The translations under genes were made by a program, and so were the position numbers. Below are positions 19,001 to 28,290 of a stretch of DNA of 52,784 bases, in pieces. This DNA comes from Holophagaceae bacterium (GTDB lineage Bacteria; Acidobacteriota; Holophagae; Holophagales; Holophagaceae): assembly GCA_017859995.1 (NCBI GenBank), contig JAFJUR010000001.1:1-52784 (forward strand), in the 5' to 3' direction. How positions within the stretch are numbered: position 1 is the stretch's first letter; each line of letters opens with the position of its first letter. The notes under the pieces were generated by a model. That model was given only the letters and a program-made list of their open reading frames with translations. It did not search any database and had not been told where the DNA came from.

Positions 19001-20365
19001 TCACGCCTCCACCACGCCCTTGAGCCAGGCCTTCCCCCGCAGTCGTTCGACGCTGGTTTCCGGGAAGAGGTCGAGGGGGCTCTTGCCCTCGAGGCCCAGG
19101 CGGGGCACGGCGGCACAGGAAAAGCCGAGGCGCGCGCCCTCCTGCAGCCTCAAGGGAAGCTGAGCGACGGGCCGCACCTCGCCCGTGAGGCCCACCTCGC
19201 CCATGAAGAGGCACTTCTCGGCCAGCAGCCGGCCGCCGGCGCTGCTGCACAGCGCGGCGATGACGGCGAGGTCGGCGGCGGGATCCTCAATTTCCAGGCC
19301 TCCGGCCACGTTCACGTAGACGTCGCGGTCATGCAGCTGCACGCCGCCGCGCCGCTCGGCCACGGCGCAGAGCATGGAAAGCCTGGGCCCATCAATGCCG
19401 AGCGCCGTGCGCCGGGGGATGCCCAGGCCCGCGGCGGCCACCAGGGCCTGGATCTCCACCACCATGGGCCGCGTGCCGCTGAGCACCACGGTGGCGGCGC
19501 AGCCGGGGCGGGGCTCGGCGTCCAGGAAGAAGGGGTTGCCCTCGGCGGCGACCAGACCCTTCTCGGTCATGGCGAAGACGCCCAGCTCGAAGGCGGCGCC
19601 GAAGCGGTTCTTGAGGGCCCGCAGCAGGCGGTGGTGGTGGTGGCGGTCACCTTCGAAGGCGAGCACCGTGTCCACCAGGTGCTCAAGCACCTTGGGGCCC
19701 GCGAGGCTGCCGTCCTTGGTAACGTGGCCGACCAGCACCAGGGGCGTGCCCGTGGTCTTGGCCCAGCGGGTGAGCAGCGCGGCGCAGCCGCGCACCTGGC
19801 TCACGCTGCCGGCGCTGCTCTCGAAATCGGGATCGAAGAGGGTCTGGATGCTGTCCACCAGCAGCAGGCCCGGCTTCATGCGCTCGGCCTCCTCGAGGAT
19901 GCGGCGCACGTCGGTCTCGGCCAGCAGGTGGATGCCGGGGTACTCCGCCCCCAGCCGCTGGGCGCGGAGCTTGATCTGGCGCTCGCTCTCCTCGCCGCTG
20001 GCGTAGAGCACCGAGCCCTGGGCCGTGGCCGCCCACTGCAACAGCAGCGTGGATTTGCCGATGCCGGGCTCACCACCCAGCAGCACCACCATGCCCGGCA
20101 CCACGCCGCCGCCCAGCACCCGGTCCAGCTCCTGGATGCCGGTGGGGGACCGCTGGGCATCCGTGACTTCCACGTCCGCCAGGGCCACGGGGCCGGTGTA
20201 GTGACTCTGGGCGTAGGCCGAGCCCGCCCGCTGCAGGTCGCGTTTCAGTGAACCGCGGACCTCTTGCACGGTGTCCCAGGCGCCGCAGCCGGTGCATTTG
20301 CCCATGGCCTTCGGGTGGCGGACCCCGCAGGCCGTGCATTCGAACAGGGGGGAAGCCTTGGCCAT
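19001..20365 (-). CDS. radA: DNA repair protein RadA (Sms)
   Basis: A 454-aa RecA-like ATPase and branch-migration helicase acting in recombination repair. Layout is canonical: a four-Cys zinc finger C10-x2-C13 and C24-x2-C27, Walker A GGEPGIGKSTLL (about 97-108), the RadA-specific KNRFG motif in KNRFGAAFELGVF, and a Lon-protease-like C-terminal domain. Its ATG shares one base with the stop of the B12-subunit gene (TGATG), so these genes are translationally linked although functionally unrelated. Confidence 0.97.
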   Translation of the reverse strand: MAKASPLFECTACGVRHPKAMGKCTGCGAWDTVQEVRGSLKRDLQRAGSAYAQSHYTGPVALADVEVTDAQRSPTGIQELDRVLGGGVVPGMVVLLGGEPGIGKSTLLLQWAATAQGSVLYASGEESERQIKLRAQRLGAEYPGIHLLAETDVRRILEEAERMKPGLLLVDSIQTLFDPDFESSAGSVSQVRGCAALLTRWAKTTGTPLVLVGHVTKDGSLAGPKVLEHLVDTVLAFEGDRHHHHRLLRALKNRFGAAFELGVFAMTEKGLVAAEGNPFFLDAEPRPGCAATVVLSGTRPMVVEIQALVAAAGLGIPRRTALGIDGPRLSMLCAVAERRGGVQLHDRDVYVNVAGGLEIEDPAADLAVIAALCSSAGGRLLAEKCLFMGEVGLTGEVRPVAQLPLRLQEGARLGFSCAAVPRLGLEGKSPLDLFPETSVERLRGKAWLKGVVEA

Positions 20366-20763
20366 CAGTCGCGGGTCTCGCGCTGGATGAAGGCCACGAT
20401 GTCATCGGTGTTGGTGCCGGGCTGGAAGACCTCGCGGATGCCGAGGGCCTTGAGCGCGGGGATGTCCTCGTCGGGGATGATGCCGCCAGCGAAGACCAGC
20501 ACGTCATCGGCGCCCTGCGCCTTCAGCAGCCGCAGCACCTCGGGGAAGATCTGGTTGTGGGCGCCGCTGAGGATGCTCATGCCCAGCACCCGGGCGTCCT
20601 CCTGCACCACCGCCGCGACGATCTGCTGGGGCGTCTGGCGGAGGCCCGTGTAGATCACCTCCATGCCGGCATCCCGCAGGGCCCGGGCCACGACCTTGGC
20701 GCCGCGGTCATGCCCGTCGAGGCCCGGCTTGGCGATGACGACGCGGATGGGCGCTGGGCTCAT
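20365..20763 (-). CDS. stand-alone B12-binding subunit of an acyl-CoA mutase
   Basis: A 132-aa cobalamin-binding domain of the methylmalonyl-CoA mutase C-terminal type. The cobalt-ligand signature D16-x-H18-x2-G21 is in [15 protein letters not shown] and [10 protein letters not shown] are the other nucleotide-loop motifs. As a separate short protein it must pair with a catalytic subunit (methylmalonyl-, isobutyryl- or ethylmalonyl-CoA mutase), which is not in this window. The family cannot be narrowed to one substrate by eye. CGGAG precedes the ATG. Confidence 0.92.
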   Translation of the reverse strand: MSPAPIRVVIAKPGLDGHDRGAKVVARALRDAGMEVIYTGLRQTPQQIVAAVVQEDARVLGMSILSGAHNQIFPEVLRLLKAQGADDVLVFAGGIIPDEDIPALKALGIREVFQPGTNTDDIVAFIQRETRD

Positions 20764-20781
20764 GGGGGGACTCCGGAGGGA

Positions 20782-21237
20782 TTACCAGCCCTCAGTCTGC
20801 CTCAGCGCCTCGTAAAGGCCAATGGCGGCGGCCTGGGCCAGGTTCAGGCTGCGGTGGTGGTCGCCCAGCATGGGGATGCGCACGAGGTTGGCGGGGTGGG
20901 CGGCCAGGATGTCCTCGGGCAGGCCGACGGTCTCGCGGCCGAAGACCAGGCCGTCCCCGAAGGCCCAGGGCACCTGGGTGTGCCGCTTGGCCCCCTTGGT
21001 GCTGAAGAACCACAGCCGCTTGGCGGGGTTCCGCGCCATGAAGTCCCGCCAGCTCTCGTAGTGGGTGGGGTCGAGCTTCTCCCAGTAGTCGAGGCCCGCC
21101 CGGCGCAGGTAGTAGTCCGTGGTCTCGAAGCCCAGGGGATGGATGAGGTGCAGCTTCACGCCGTTGTTCACGCAGAGGCGGCCGATGCTTCCGGTATTCT
21201 GCGGAATCTCGGGCTGGTGCAAGATGATGTGGAACAT
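20782..21237 (-). CDS. trmL: tRNA (cytidine/uridine-2'-O-)-methyltransferase TrmL
   Basis: A 151-aa SPOUT-class methyltransferase that methylates the wobble ribose of tRNA-Leu in the family. Motifs: HQPEIPQNTGSIGRLC at 7-22, LVFGRETVGLP near 97-107, and the knot segment RIPMLGDHHRSLNLAQAAAI. The length is standard. No ribosome site is visible upstream, and the start lies only 11 bases from the divergent HIT gene, so the transcript may be leaderless or start within that gene. It opens the trmL-B12 subunit-radA operon. Confidence 0.95.
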   Translation of the reverse strand: MFHIILHQPEIPQNTGSIGRLCVNNGVKLHLIHPLGFETTDYYLRRAGLDYWEKLDPTHYESWRDFMARNPAKRLWFFSTKGAKRHTQVPWAFGDGLVFGRETVGLPEDILAAHPANLVRIPMLGDHHRSLNLAQAAAIGLYEALRQTEGW

Positions 21238-21248
21238 GGGAGGTCCCA

Positions 21249-21596
21249 GTGGATGGTTGCTTGTTCTGCCAGATCGCGAAGAAGGAGATCCCCGCCGCCG
21301 TGGTGTATGAAGACGATACTCTGATCGCCTTCAAGGACATCTTCCCGCAAGCACCGGTCCACCTGCTGCTCATCCCGAAGGCACACTGCTCCGGCCTCGC
21401 GGACCTCACCCCCGAGACGGCCGCCGCCGCGGCGCGGATCCCCCAGGTGGCGGCCCGGCTCGCCGCGGAACACGGGGTGGAGGCCAGCGGCTGGCGCCTG
21501 CTCAGCAACAACGGCGCCGATGCGGGCCAGACCGTGTTCCACCTGCATTTCCACCTGCTGGGGGGCAAGCCCCTGGGCGGGAAGCTCTGCCTCTAG
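21249..21596 (+). CDS. HIT-family nucleotide hydrolase (HinT-like)
   Basis: A 115-aa histidine-triad protein. The triad is H98-x-H100-x-H102 in VFHLHFHLLGG, and the N-terminal DGCLFCQIAKKEIPA is typical of HinT/PKCI proteins, which hydrolyse adenosine phosphoramidates and acyl adenylates. It uses a GTG start at 21249, supported by GGGAGG five bases ahead; the nearby ATG at 21253 is out of frame. Its stop is two bases from the converging hemerythrin gene. Confidence 0.95.
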   Translation: MDGCLFCQIAKKEIPAAVVYEDDTLIAFKDIFPQAPVHLLLIPKAHCSGLADLTPETAAAAARIPQVAARLAAEHGVEASGWRLLSNNGADAGQTVFHLHFHLLGGKPLGGKLCL

Positions 21597-21598
21597 GA

Positions 21599-22009
21599 CT
21601 AAGCCACGGACCCCTTGGCCCGCAGGAACTCGCCGAGGAGCTTGTCCTCGCTCATGATGTGCTTCACCAGCCACGTCTCGAGGAAGTCGAGGACGGCCCC
21701 CGTGAGCACCGTCTTGCCGGCCCGGTAGTCCGTGACCAGCTGGGCCACCTGCTTCACCAGGTCGGCGTGGATGGCCATGTGCATCTGGGCCCCGGGGTAG
21801 CGGTGGCTCATCATCAGGGCCTCCTCGGCCTTGAAGTGCCCGACCGTGTAGTCCTTGAGGAACACGAGCACCTTCTCGATCTCGTCCTTGCCCTTGCCCT
21901 GCTTCATGGCCGCGTGGAGGCGGTTCAGCACCTCCACCAGCGACTGGTGCTCACTGTCGATCTGCGCGTGTCCGACTTCCAGGGTGCTGCGCCATTGCAT
22001 GTAGGCCAT
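21599..22009 (-). CDS. bacteriohemerythrin
   Basis: A 136-aa single-domain hemerythrin, an oxygen-binding di-iron four-helix bundle. Iron-ligand motifs are in order: HAQIDSEHQSL near 15-25, HFKAEEALM, HMAIH and WLVKHIMSED. AGGAG is eight bases ahead of the ATG at 22007-22009; the frame runs further upstream without family similarity. In micro-aerophilic and anaerobic bacteria such proteins deliver or scavenge oxygen. It is transcribed away from the ars operon across a 271-base AT-rich spacer. Confidence 0.93.
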   Translation of the reverse strand: MAYMQWRSTLEVGHAQIDSEHQSLVEVLNRLHAAMKQGKGKDEIEKVLVFLKDYTVGHFKAEEALMMSHRYPGAQMHMAIHADLVKQVAQLVTDYRAGKTVLTGAVLDFLETWLVKHIMSEDKLLGEFLRAKGSVA

Positions 22010-22244
22010 CTGATCGCTCCTGTGACGCAGGCCAACCGTGAAGGTGGATCTCTGTCTCAGCCGTAGGATGAAGGAGGCCGGAATTTTTGGCGACCAGGGT
22101 GTGATTAATGTCATTAGATCTATTGGAATTAACGGTTTGTATGCTTTTTCATGCTTGACATCATGCCTGGGTTGATGAAGTAGCAGGTCGGTTACTCCTG
22201 AATCCCAGGTGGGCGCCACGGGGCTCAACCGCGTCCGGGGTCGG

Positions 22245-22273
22245 TTGATTCTTAATTTCTAGAAATTTAGAAT
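22245..22273 (+). promoter_or_regulatory. ars promoter with embedded ArsR operator
   Basis: TTGATT (22245-22250), a 17-base gap and TAGAAT (22268-22273) form a good sigma-70 promoter. A 24-bp palindrome (22249-22272) with core AATTTCTAGAAATT and outer TTCT/AGAA fills the space between the hexamers, the classic site for an ArsR repressor. Transcription would start at about 22280, right at the arsR ATG (22281). Confidence 0.75.
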
Positions 22274-22280
22274 ATGAGTC

Positions 22281-22604
22281 ATGCCCTCTGCCCCGGTGGA
22301 CCTCCAGCCCATGGCCCGGCGCCTCAAAGCGCTCGGTCATCCCTCGCGGCTCGCGATCCTGCGCCTGGTGGTGCAGGGGCCGGCCTCCGGCACGCCGGCG
22401 GGTGAGATCCAGGCCCGTCTGGGGCTGCCGGGCTCGACCCTCAGCCATCACCTGTCCGACCTAGCCCAGGCCGGCCTGGTGCAGGCCGCCCGCGAGGGCA
22501 CCACCATCCGTTACGCCGCCCGCTTCGACCAGCTCAAGGCCCTCACCGACTACCTCTGGCAGGACTGCTGCGGCGCGGGCTGCCGCGATCCCCACTGCCC
22601 CTGA
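22281..22604 (+). CDS. arsR: arsenic-responsive ArsR-family repressor
   Basis: A 107-aa winged-helix repressor (helix-turn-helix about 38-66, [17 protein letters not shown]). It lacks the ELCVCDL metal motif of classic ArsR but has C-terminal cysteines C96, C97, C101 and C106 in [12 protein letters not shown]. This resembles the separate As(III) site of the Acidithiobacillus ferrooxidans ArsR type, which uses C95, C96 and C102. No clear ribosome site is seen, in line with a leaderless transcript. It is the first gene of the ars operon and sits beside its own operator. Confidence 0.93.
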   Translation: MPSAPVDLQPMARRLKALGHPSRLAILRLVVQGPASGTPAGEIQARLGLPGSTLSHHLSDLAQAGLVQAAREGTTIRYAARFDQLKALTDYLWQDCCGAGCRDPHCP

Positions 22605-22615
22605 AAGGACCCGTC

Positions 22616-23758
<1,143 letters not shown>

Positions 23759-23761
23759 GCC

Positions 23762-24616
23762 ATGGGCGCCTTCGACGGCAAGGGCATGGTGATCCAGGGG
23801 CTCCGGTTCCTCGCCCCGAAGGAGGCCTGCGAGGCCCTGGAGGGCGGCGCGCTCCTGGTGGACCTCCGCGCCGATGAGCTCGTGGCGATGAAGGCCTTCC
23901 GCGTGCCCGAGACCATCCACATCCCGCACCGCGAGCTGCCGGGCCTCCTCCCGGACCTGCCCAGGGACCGGGCCCTGGTGCTGGCCGACACCTCCGGCGT
24001 GTTCACCAAGGATGCGGCGCGGCTGCTCCTGGCTGAAGGGTTTCACGACGTGGCCTGCCTGAACGGGGGCCTGCTCGCCTGGGACCAGGAGGGGCTTCCG
24101 CTGCTCACCGATCCCGAGGCCATCCTCCACGGGGAGTGCGCCTGCGTCATGACCTCCCGCAAGAAAAGGCGCCCCATGCCCCGGTCCATCCTGTTCCTCT
24201 GCGTCGCCAACAGTGCCCGGTCCCAGCTGGCGGAAGGCCTGGCCCGGCGGCAGTTTCCATGGCTCACCATCCAGAGCGCCGGCAGCCGGCCCACGGGGGT
24301 GAACCCCTACGCGCTGGAGGCGCTGGCGGAGCTGGGCATCGACGCGAGCGCCCACACCTCCAAGTCCGTCCAGGACATCGATCCCGCTTCGGTGGACCTG
24401 GTCATCACCCTCTGCGCCGAGGAGGTGTGCCCGGCCTTCCTGGGCAGGGCCGAACGCCTGCACTGGCCCATTGCCGATCCCGCCAGCGCGGACCCGTCGC
24501 TGACGCCCGAGGAGCTGCGCCAGCGGTTCCGCGCCGCCCGGGACGAGATCCGGCGCCGGCTGGAGGGGCTGGCGCTCGGAGGCCCCGTCCCGCCGGCGGG
24601 CCGGCCGGGAACGTGA
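23762..24616 (+). CDS. arsC: rhodanese-like domain fused to arsenate reductase (LMW-phosphatase type)
   Basis: A 284-aa fusion. Residues about 12-118 fold like a rhodanese ([42 protein letters not shown]), but the active-site loop reads [13 protein letters not shown] with no Cys at the catalytic position. Residues 140-275 are an ArsC of the low-molecular-weight phosphatase class: CX5R loop C147-VANSA-R153, TLCAEEVCP with the shuttle cysteines, and HWPIADPAS with the Asp. An internal ATG (24176, residue 139) preceded by AAAAGG could yield free ArsC. The gene starts three bases after acr3. Confidence 0.88.
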   Translation: MGAFDGKGMVIQGLRFLAPKEACEALEGGALLVDLRADELVAMKAFRVPETIHIPHRELPGLLPDLPRDRALVLADTSGVFTKDAARLLLAEGFHDVACLNGGLLAWDQEGLPLLTDPEAILHGECACVMTSRKKRRPMPRSILFLCVANSARSQLAEGLARRQFPWLTIQSAGSRPTGVNPYALEALAELGIDASAHTSKSVQDIDPASVDLVITLCAEEVCPAFLGRAERLHWPIADPASADPSLTPEELRQRFRAARDEIRRRLEGLALGGPVPPAGRPGT

Positions 24617-24678
24617 GATTCTGAGGCCTCGGCCGAGCTGCCGCACGAAGACCAGATCCCATCCCCTGCGAGGTTCCC

Positions 24679-25032
24679 ATGGGCAAGCTCCTGTTCATCC
24701 TCAACGATCCGCCCTATGGCACGGAACGCAGCTACAACGGCCTGCGCCTGGCCGGCGCCGCGGCCAAGCGGGAAGGGGAGGCGGTCCGGGTCTTCCTGAT
24801 GGGGGACGCAGCTGCCTGCGCGAAGCGGGGCCAGGCCACACCCAACGGCTACTACAACCTGGAGCGCATGCTGAAGGCCGTGACCGGGAAGGGCGGCAGC
24901 GTGGCCGTCTGCGGGTCCTGCATGGATGCCCGGGGCATCACCGAACCGGAGCTGGCGGAAGCCTGCCTGCGAAGCACCCTGGAGGAGCTGGCGGACTGGA
25001 CGATCTGGGCGGACAAGGTGCTGATCTTCTGA
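24679..25032 (+). CDS. DsrE-family sulfur-relay-like protein
   Basis: A 117-aa DsrE/F/YchN-fold protein (MGKLLFILNDPPYGTERSYN, LRLAGAAAKR, VRVFLMGDAAACAKRGQ, then VAVCGSCMDARGI). The Cys pair in VCGSC lies where the active cysteine of DsrE-type sulfur carriers sits. It follows the ars operon after 62 bases on the same strand and probably belongs with it; DsrE-like genes often accompany thiol and metalloid detoxification. GCGAGG precedes the ATG. Precise function unknown. Confidence 0.88.
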   Translation: MGKLLFILNDPPYGTERSYNGLRLAGAAAKREGEAVRVFLMGDAAACAKRGQATPNGYYNLERMLKAVTGKGGSVAVCGSCMDARGITEPELAEACLRSTLEELADWTIWADKVLIF

Positions 25033-25101
25033 CCTGGGCTGGTCGAAGGGGGGCGGAGCGGGGCCCAGCGCGGTCAGGACGCGGGGCCCCGTCCGGGGTC
25101 G

Positions 25102-28100
25102 TCAGGGTGCCGAGAGGGGTGGCCGCGCCTCCTTCGGCCTTCCCACCCAGGCGTAGAAGCTCGGCAGGGCGAGCAGGGTGAAGAGGGTGCTGGTGATGAG
25201 GCCTCCCACCATGACGATGGCGAGGGGGCGCTCCAGCTCGCTGCCGCCCAGGCCGAGCAGCATGGGCATGAGGCCGAGGATGGCGCTGCCGGCGGTCATG
25301 AGCTTGGGCCGCACGCGGCCCAGGCTGGCCTCCTTCAGGGCCTCGTGGAAGGGGAGGCCGGAGGCCATGAGGTGCTTGGCCTGGCTGATGAGGACCAGGC
25401 TGTTCTGCACGGCCACGCCGAAGAGGCCGATCATCCCCACGATGGAGCTGATGTTCCACGTCTCCCCCGCGAGCCAGAGGGCGAACAGGCCCCCCGCGAA
25501 GGCGTCGGGGAGGGTCAGCACGACGACCATGACTTCCCGCCAGCGGCCCAGCGCCAGGTAGAGCAGGCCGATGACGAGGGCCAGGGCGGCGCCGACGGCC
25601 ACCATCAGCCGTTTCTGGGTTTCCCGGGCCTCCTCGAGCTTGCCGCCCAGCTTCACCACGGTGCCCTTGGGGAGGGTGAGCCGCTTCAGCGCCTGCTCGA
25701 GCCGGTCGCCGGTGCCGCCGAGGTCCCCCGAAGTCCGGACGTTCAGGGCCAGGCGCCGCTGGGCGGCCTCGCGCCGGATCAGGCTCGGCGTGGCGGCCTC
25801 CTCGAACCGGGCCACCTGACCCAGCTCCACCACCCGGCCCCCGTCCAGCACCAGGGGCAGGCGCTTCAGGGTCTCGGGACTGGTGCGTCCGTCATCGGGA
25901 AACCGCACCACCCGCTCGATGCGCTGGGGGCCGTCGAACCGGGGCGAGGTCTCCATGCCCTGCAGGGCGGTCTTGAGGGTCTTCACGATGAGGGTCCGGG
26001 GCACGTCGAGGCGGCGGAGGGCGTCCTCGTCGGGCACCACGGTCCACTTGGGCAGGGCGCCTGCGCCTTCGGGGGTGATGGACGCCACGCCGGGCACCTT
26101 GGCCAGGGCCTCCTGGATGCCGGGGAGCTGGGCCTGGAGCGCGGCGAGGTCCGGGTGGAAGAGCTTCACCTGGATGTCGGCGGGCGTGCCGCCGATGCCT
26201 TCGGCGATGCGCATCTGCATGGGGGTGGTCAGTTCCACGGGGAAGGGCAGGTCCTCCGCGAGCTCCGCCACCTCCCGCTGCACCTCGGGGGTCCGCCGGG
26301 TGCCATCGAGCACCACCAGCACGTCGGAGATCGTGTGGGGCATGGGGTCTTCCGTCAGCTCGGAACGGCCGGTGCGCCGGTAGACCGACGCGACGCCAGG
26401 GAGCTTGACCAGCCTCTGCTCGAGCTGGAAGTTGGCCTCGTCCACGGCGGCCAGGCTCGTTTCCGCCGGGAGGATGCTGTTGAGGAGGAGGGCGCCTTCA
26501 TCCAGGGTGGGGAGGAAGTTGCTCCCCAGGCGCAGGGCCAGCCAGAGGCTGGGGACCGTCAGCCCCAGGGCCAGGACGCGCACGATCGCGCCGTGACCCA
26601 TGGCCCATTCCAGGGCCGGGCGGTAGAGGCGCTTCAGGCCCCGCACCAGCCGAGGTTCCTCGAGCGCGGCGCCGGGCGGCAGGAACCGCTCCACCAGGGC
26701 GGGCACCAGGGTGAAGCTCAGCAGGAGGCTGAGGGTCATGGCCGCGGCGATGGCCACGGCCAGCGGCGCGTAGAGCCGGCCCGCGAGGCCGCCGATGGCC
26801 AGCAGGGGAATGAACACCGCCAGGATGACCAGCACGGCCGTGAGGATGGGCACGCCCACTTCCGCCGCGGCCCGGGTGAGGGCCACGCGCCTGGGCTCAT
26901 AGGACCCCTCCTGGGCCCGGGCGTTCGGCTCGCGGCCCTGGTGCTCGTGCAGGCGGTGGGCGAGGTTCTCCACCATGATCACGGCCGCGTCCACCAGGAG
27001 GCCCACGGCGATGGCCAGGCCGCCCAGGGTCATGGCGTTCAGGCCCAGGCCCGCGGCCTGCAGGGGAATCGCCGCGCCCAGGGTGGCGAGGGGCAGCACG
27101 GCGATGACGATGAGCGCCCCCCGGAGGTTCCCCAGCAGCGCCACCAGCACGAGGGCCACGAAGACGCCGCCGAGCAGGAGGGCCCAGGTCACCCCGTTCA
27201 GGGCGTGCGTGACGAGGCCGCCCTGGTCGTACATCAGGGTGAGGACCATGCCTTCCGGCAGGCTCTGGCGCAGTTCATCCAGGGCCTTCCGCGTCTCCCT
27301 GGCCACGTTCAGCGTCTCCGCCGAGGGCTGCCGCACGACGCGCAGGCTCACATCCTCGTGGCCTTGATGGCGGGCCAGGCCGCGCCGGAACGCGGCGCCT
27401 TCGCGGATCTCGGCGACATCGCTCAGGGGGATCGCCCCCCGGGGGGTCTTCAGGCGGAGCGTCTTGACGGCCTCGGGCTGGGCCGCGAGGCTGCGCACGG
27501 TGATGAACCAGCCCTTGTCCTGGATTTCCATCACGCCGGCGGCGCTGTCCTGGTGGCTGCCTTCCAGCGCGTCGAGAATCTGGGCCAGGCTCACGCCCTG
27601 CAGCCGCATGCGCTCGGGCTGGACGACGACCTGGAGCTGGCGCTCCTCGCCGCCGAGCCGCTCCACCCGGGCGACTCCGGGCACCGCCTGGAGGCGGGGG
27701 ATCAGCACCTTCTCCGTGTGGTCCCGCAGCTTCATGGGATCGGTGGTGGGTCCCTCGAGCACGATCTCCATGATTTCCTGGAGGCGGCCCGCGGCGCTGG
27801 AGACGAGCGGGGCCCGGGTACCCTCGGGGAAGCCGCCTGCGATCCCGGCGAGGCGCTCGGCCACGAGCTGGCGGGCCCGCCAGGGATCCACGTCCCCTTC
27901 GAAGGCGATCACGACCTGGACGACCTCCGCCTGCACGGTGCTCACCACGCGCTTGACGCCGGGCAGGCCGCCGATGGCCTGCTCTACCGGCTGGGCCACG
28001 GTCAGCTCCAGCTCGGTGGCGGCGCGGCCCGGGCTCTGGATGAGCAGGTTGAGGCTGGGCAGGGTGAGGTCGGGGAAGAGGTCGCGCTTCAGGGTGGCGA

Positions 28101-28290
28101 AGCTGGCGACGCCCGCGGCGGCCCACAGCAGGGCCAGGGCGAAGACCCAGCCTTTGCGGGGGAGCAGCCAGTCGAACCATCGGCGGATGAGGGTCCGGTG
28201 CTGCGGCGTGGTGACCCGGGCGCGGCCATCGGGGCCCGTGGGAGCGGACGTCTGCGTCGGATCCTGGTGGGAGCGGGGATCAGTGGTCAT
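25102..28290 (-). CDS. heavy-metal RND efflux pump, inner-membrane subunit (CusA/CzcA-like)
   Basis: A 1062-aa RND transporter with 12 membrane helices and two large periplasmic loops. TM4 reads GGLAIAVGLLVDAAVIMVENLAHRL, close to the CusA pattern [20 protein letters not shown], with the single proton-relay Asp of monovalent-metal pumps rather than the two of CzcA; this favours Cu(I)/Ag(I), but is only suggestive. An extra N-terminal tail (about 1-33) is Thr/Pro-rich. GGAGGGG precedes the ATG, and the start overlaps the membrane-fusion gene by 11 bases. It is the last gene of the metal-efflux operon. Confidence 0.92.
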   Translation of the reverse strand: MTTDPRSHQDPTQTSAPTGPDGRARVTTPQHRTLIRRWFDWLLPRKGWVFALALLWAAAGVASFATLKRDLFPDLTLPSLNLLIQSPGRAATELELTVAQPVEQAIGGLPGVKRVVSTVQAEVVQVVIAFEGDVDPWRARQLVAERLAGIAGGFPEGTRAPLVSSAAGRLQEIMEIVLEGPTTDPMKLRDHTEKVLIPRLQAVPGVARVERLGGEERQLQVVVQPERMRLQGVSLAQILDALEGSHQDSAAGVMEIQDKGWFITVRSLAAQPEAVKTLRLKTPRGAIPLSDVAEIREGAAFRRGLARHQGHEDVSLRVVRQPSAETLNVARETRKALDELRQSLPEGMVLTLMYDQGGLVTHALNGVTWALLLGGVFVALVLVALLGNLRGALIVIAVLPLATLGAAIPLQAAGLGLNAMTLGGLAIAVGLLVDAAVIMVENLAHRLHEHQGREPNARAQEGSYEPRRVALTRAAAEVGVPILTAVLVILAVFIPLLAIGGLAGRLYAPLAVAIAAAMTLSLLLSFTLVPALVERFLPPGAALEEPRLVRGLKRLYRPALEWAMGHGAIVRVLALGLTVPSLWLALRLGSNFLPTLDEGALLLNSILPAETSLAAVDEANFQLEQRLVKLPGVASVYRRTGRSELTEDPMPHTISDVLVVLDGTRRTPEVQREVAELAEDLPFPVELTTPMQMRIAEGIGGTPADIQVKLFHPDLAALQAQLPGIQEALAKVPGVASITPEGAGALPKWTVVPDEDALRRLDVPRTLIVKTLKTALQGMETSPRFDGPQRIERVVRFPDDGRTSPETLKRLPLVLDGGRVVELGQVARFEEAATPSLIRREAAQRRLALNVRTSGDLGGTGDRLEQALKRLTLPKGTVVKLGGKLEEARETQKRLMVAVGAALALVIGLLYLALGRWREVMVVVLTLPDAFAGGLFALWLAGETWNISSIVGMIGLFGVAVQNSLVLISQAKHLMASGLPFHEALKEASLGRVRPKLMTAGSAILGLMPMLLGLGGSELERPLAIVMVGGLITSTLFTLLALPSFYAWVGRPKEARPPLSAP

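Noticed and set aside
25033-25101. Bidirectional terminator between the DsrE and RND genes (GGGGCCC at 25060 with GGGCCCC at 25084)
   Set aside because: The arms are self-complementary GC runs common by chance at this GC content, with no T-tract on either side.
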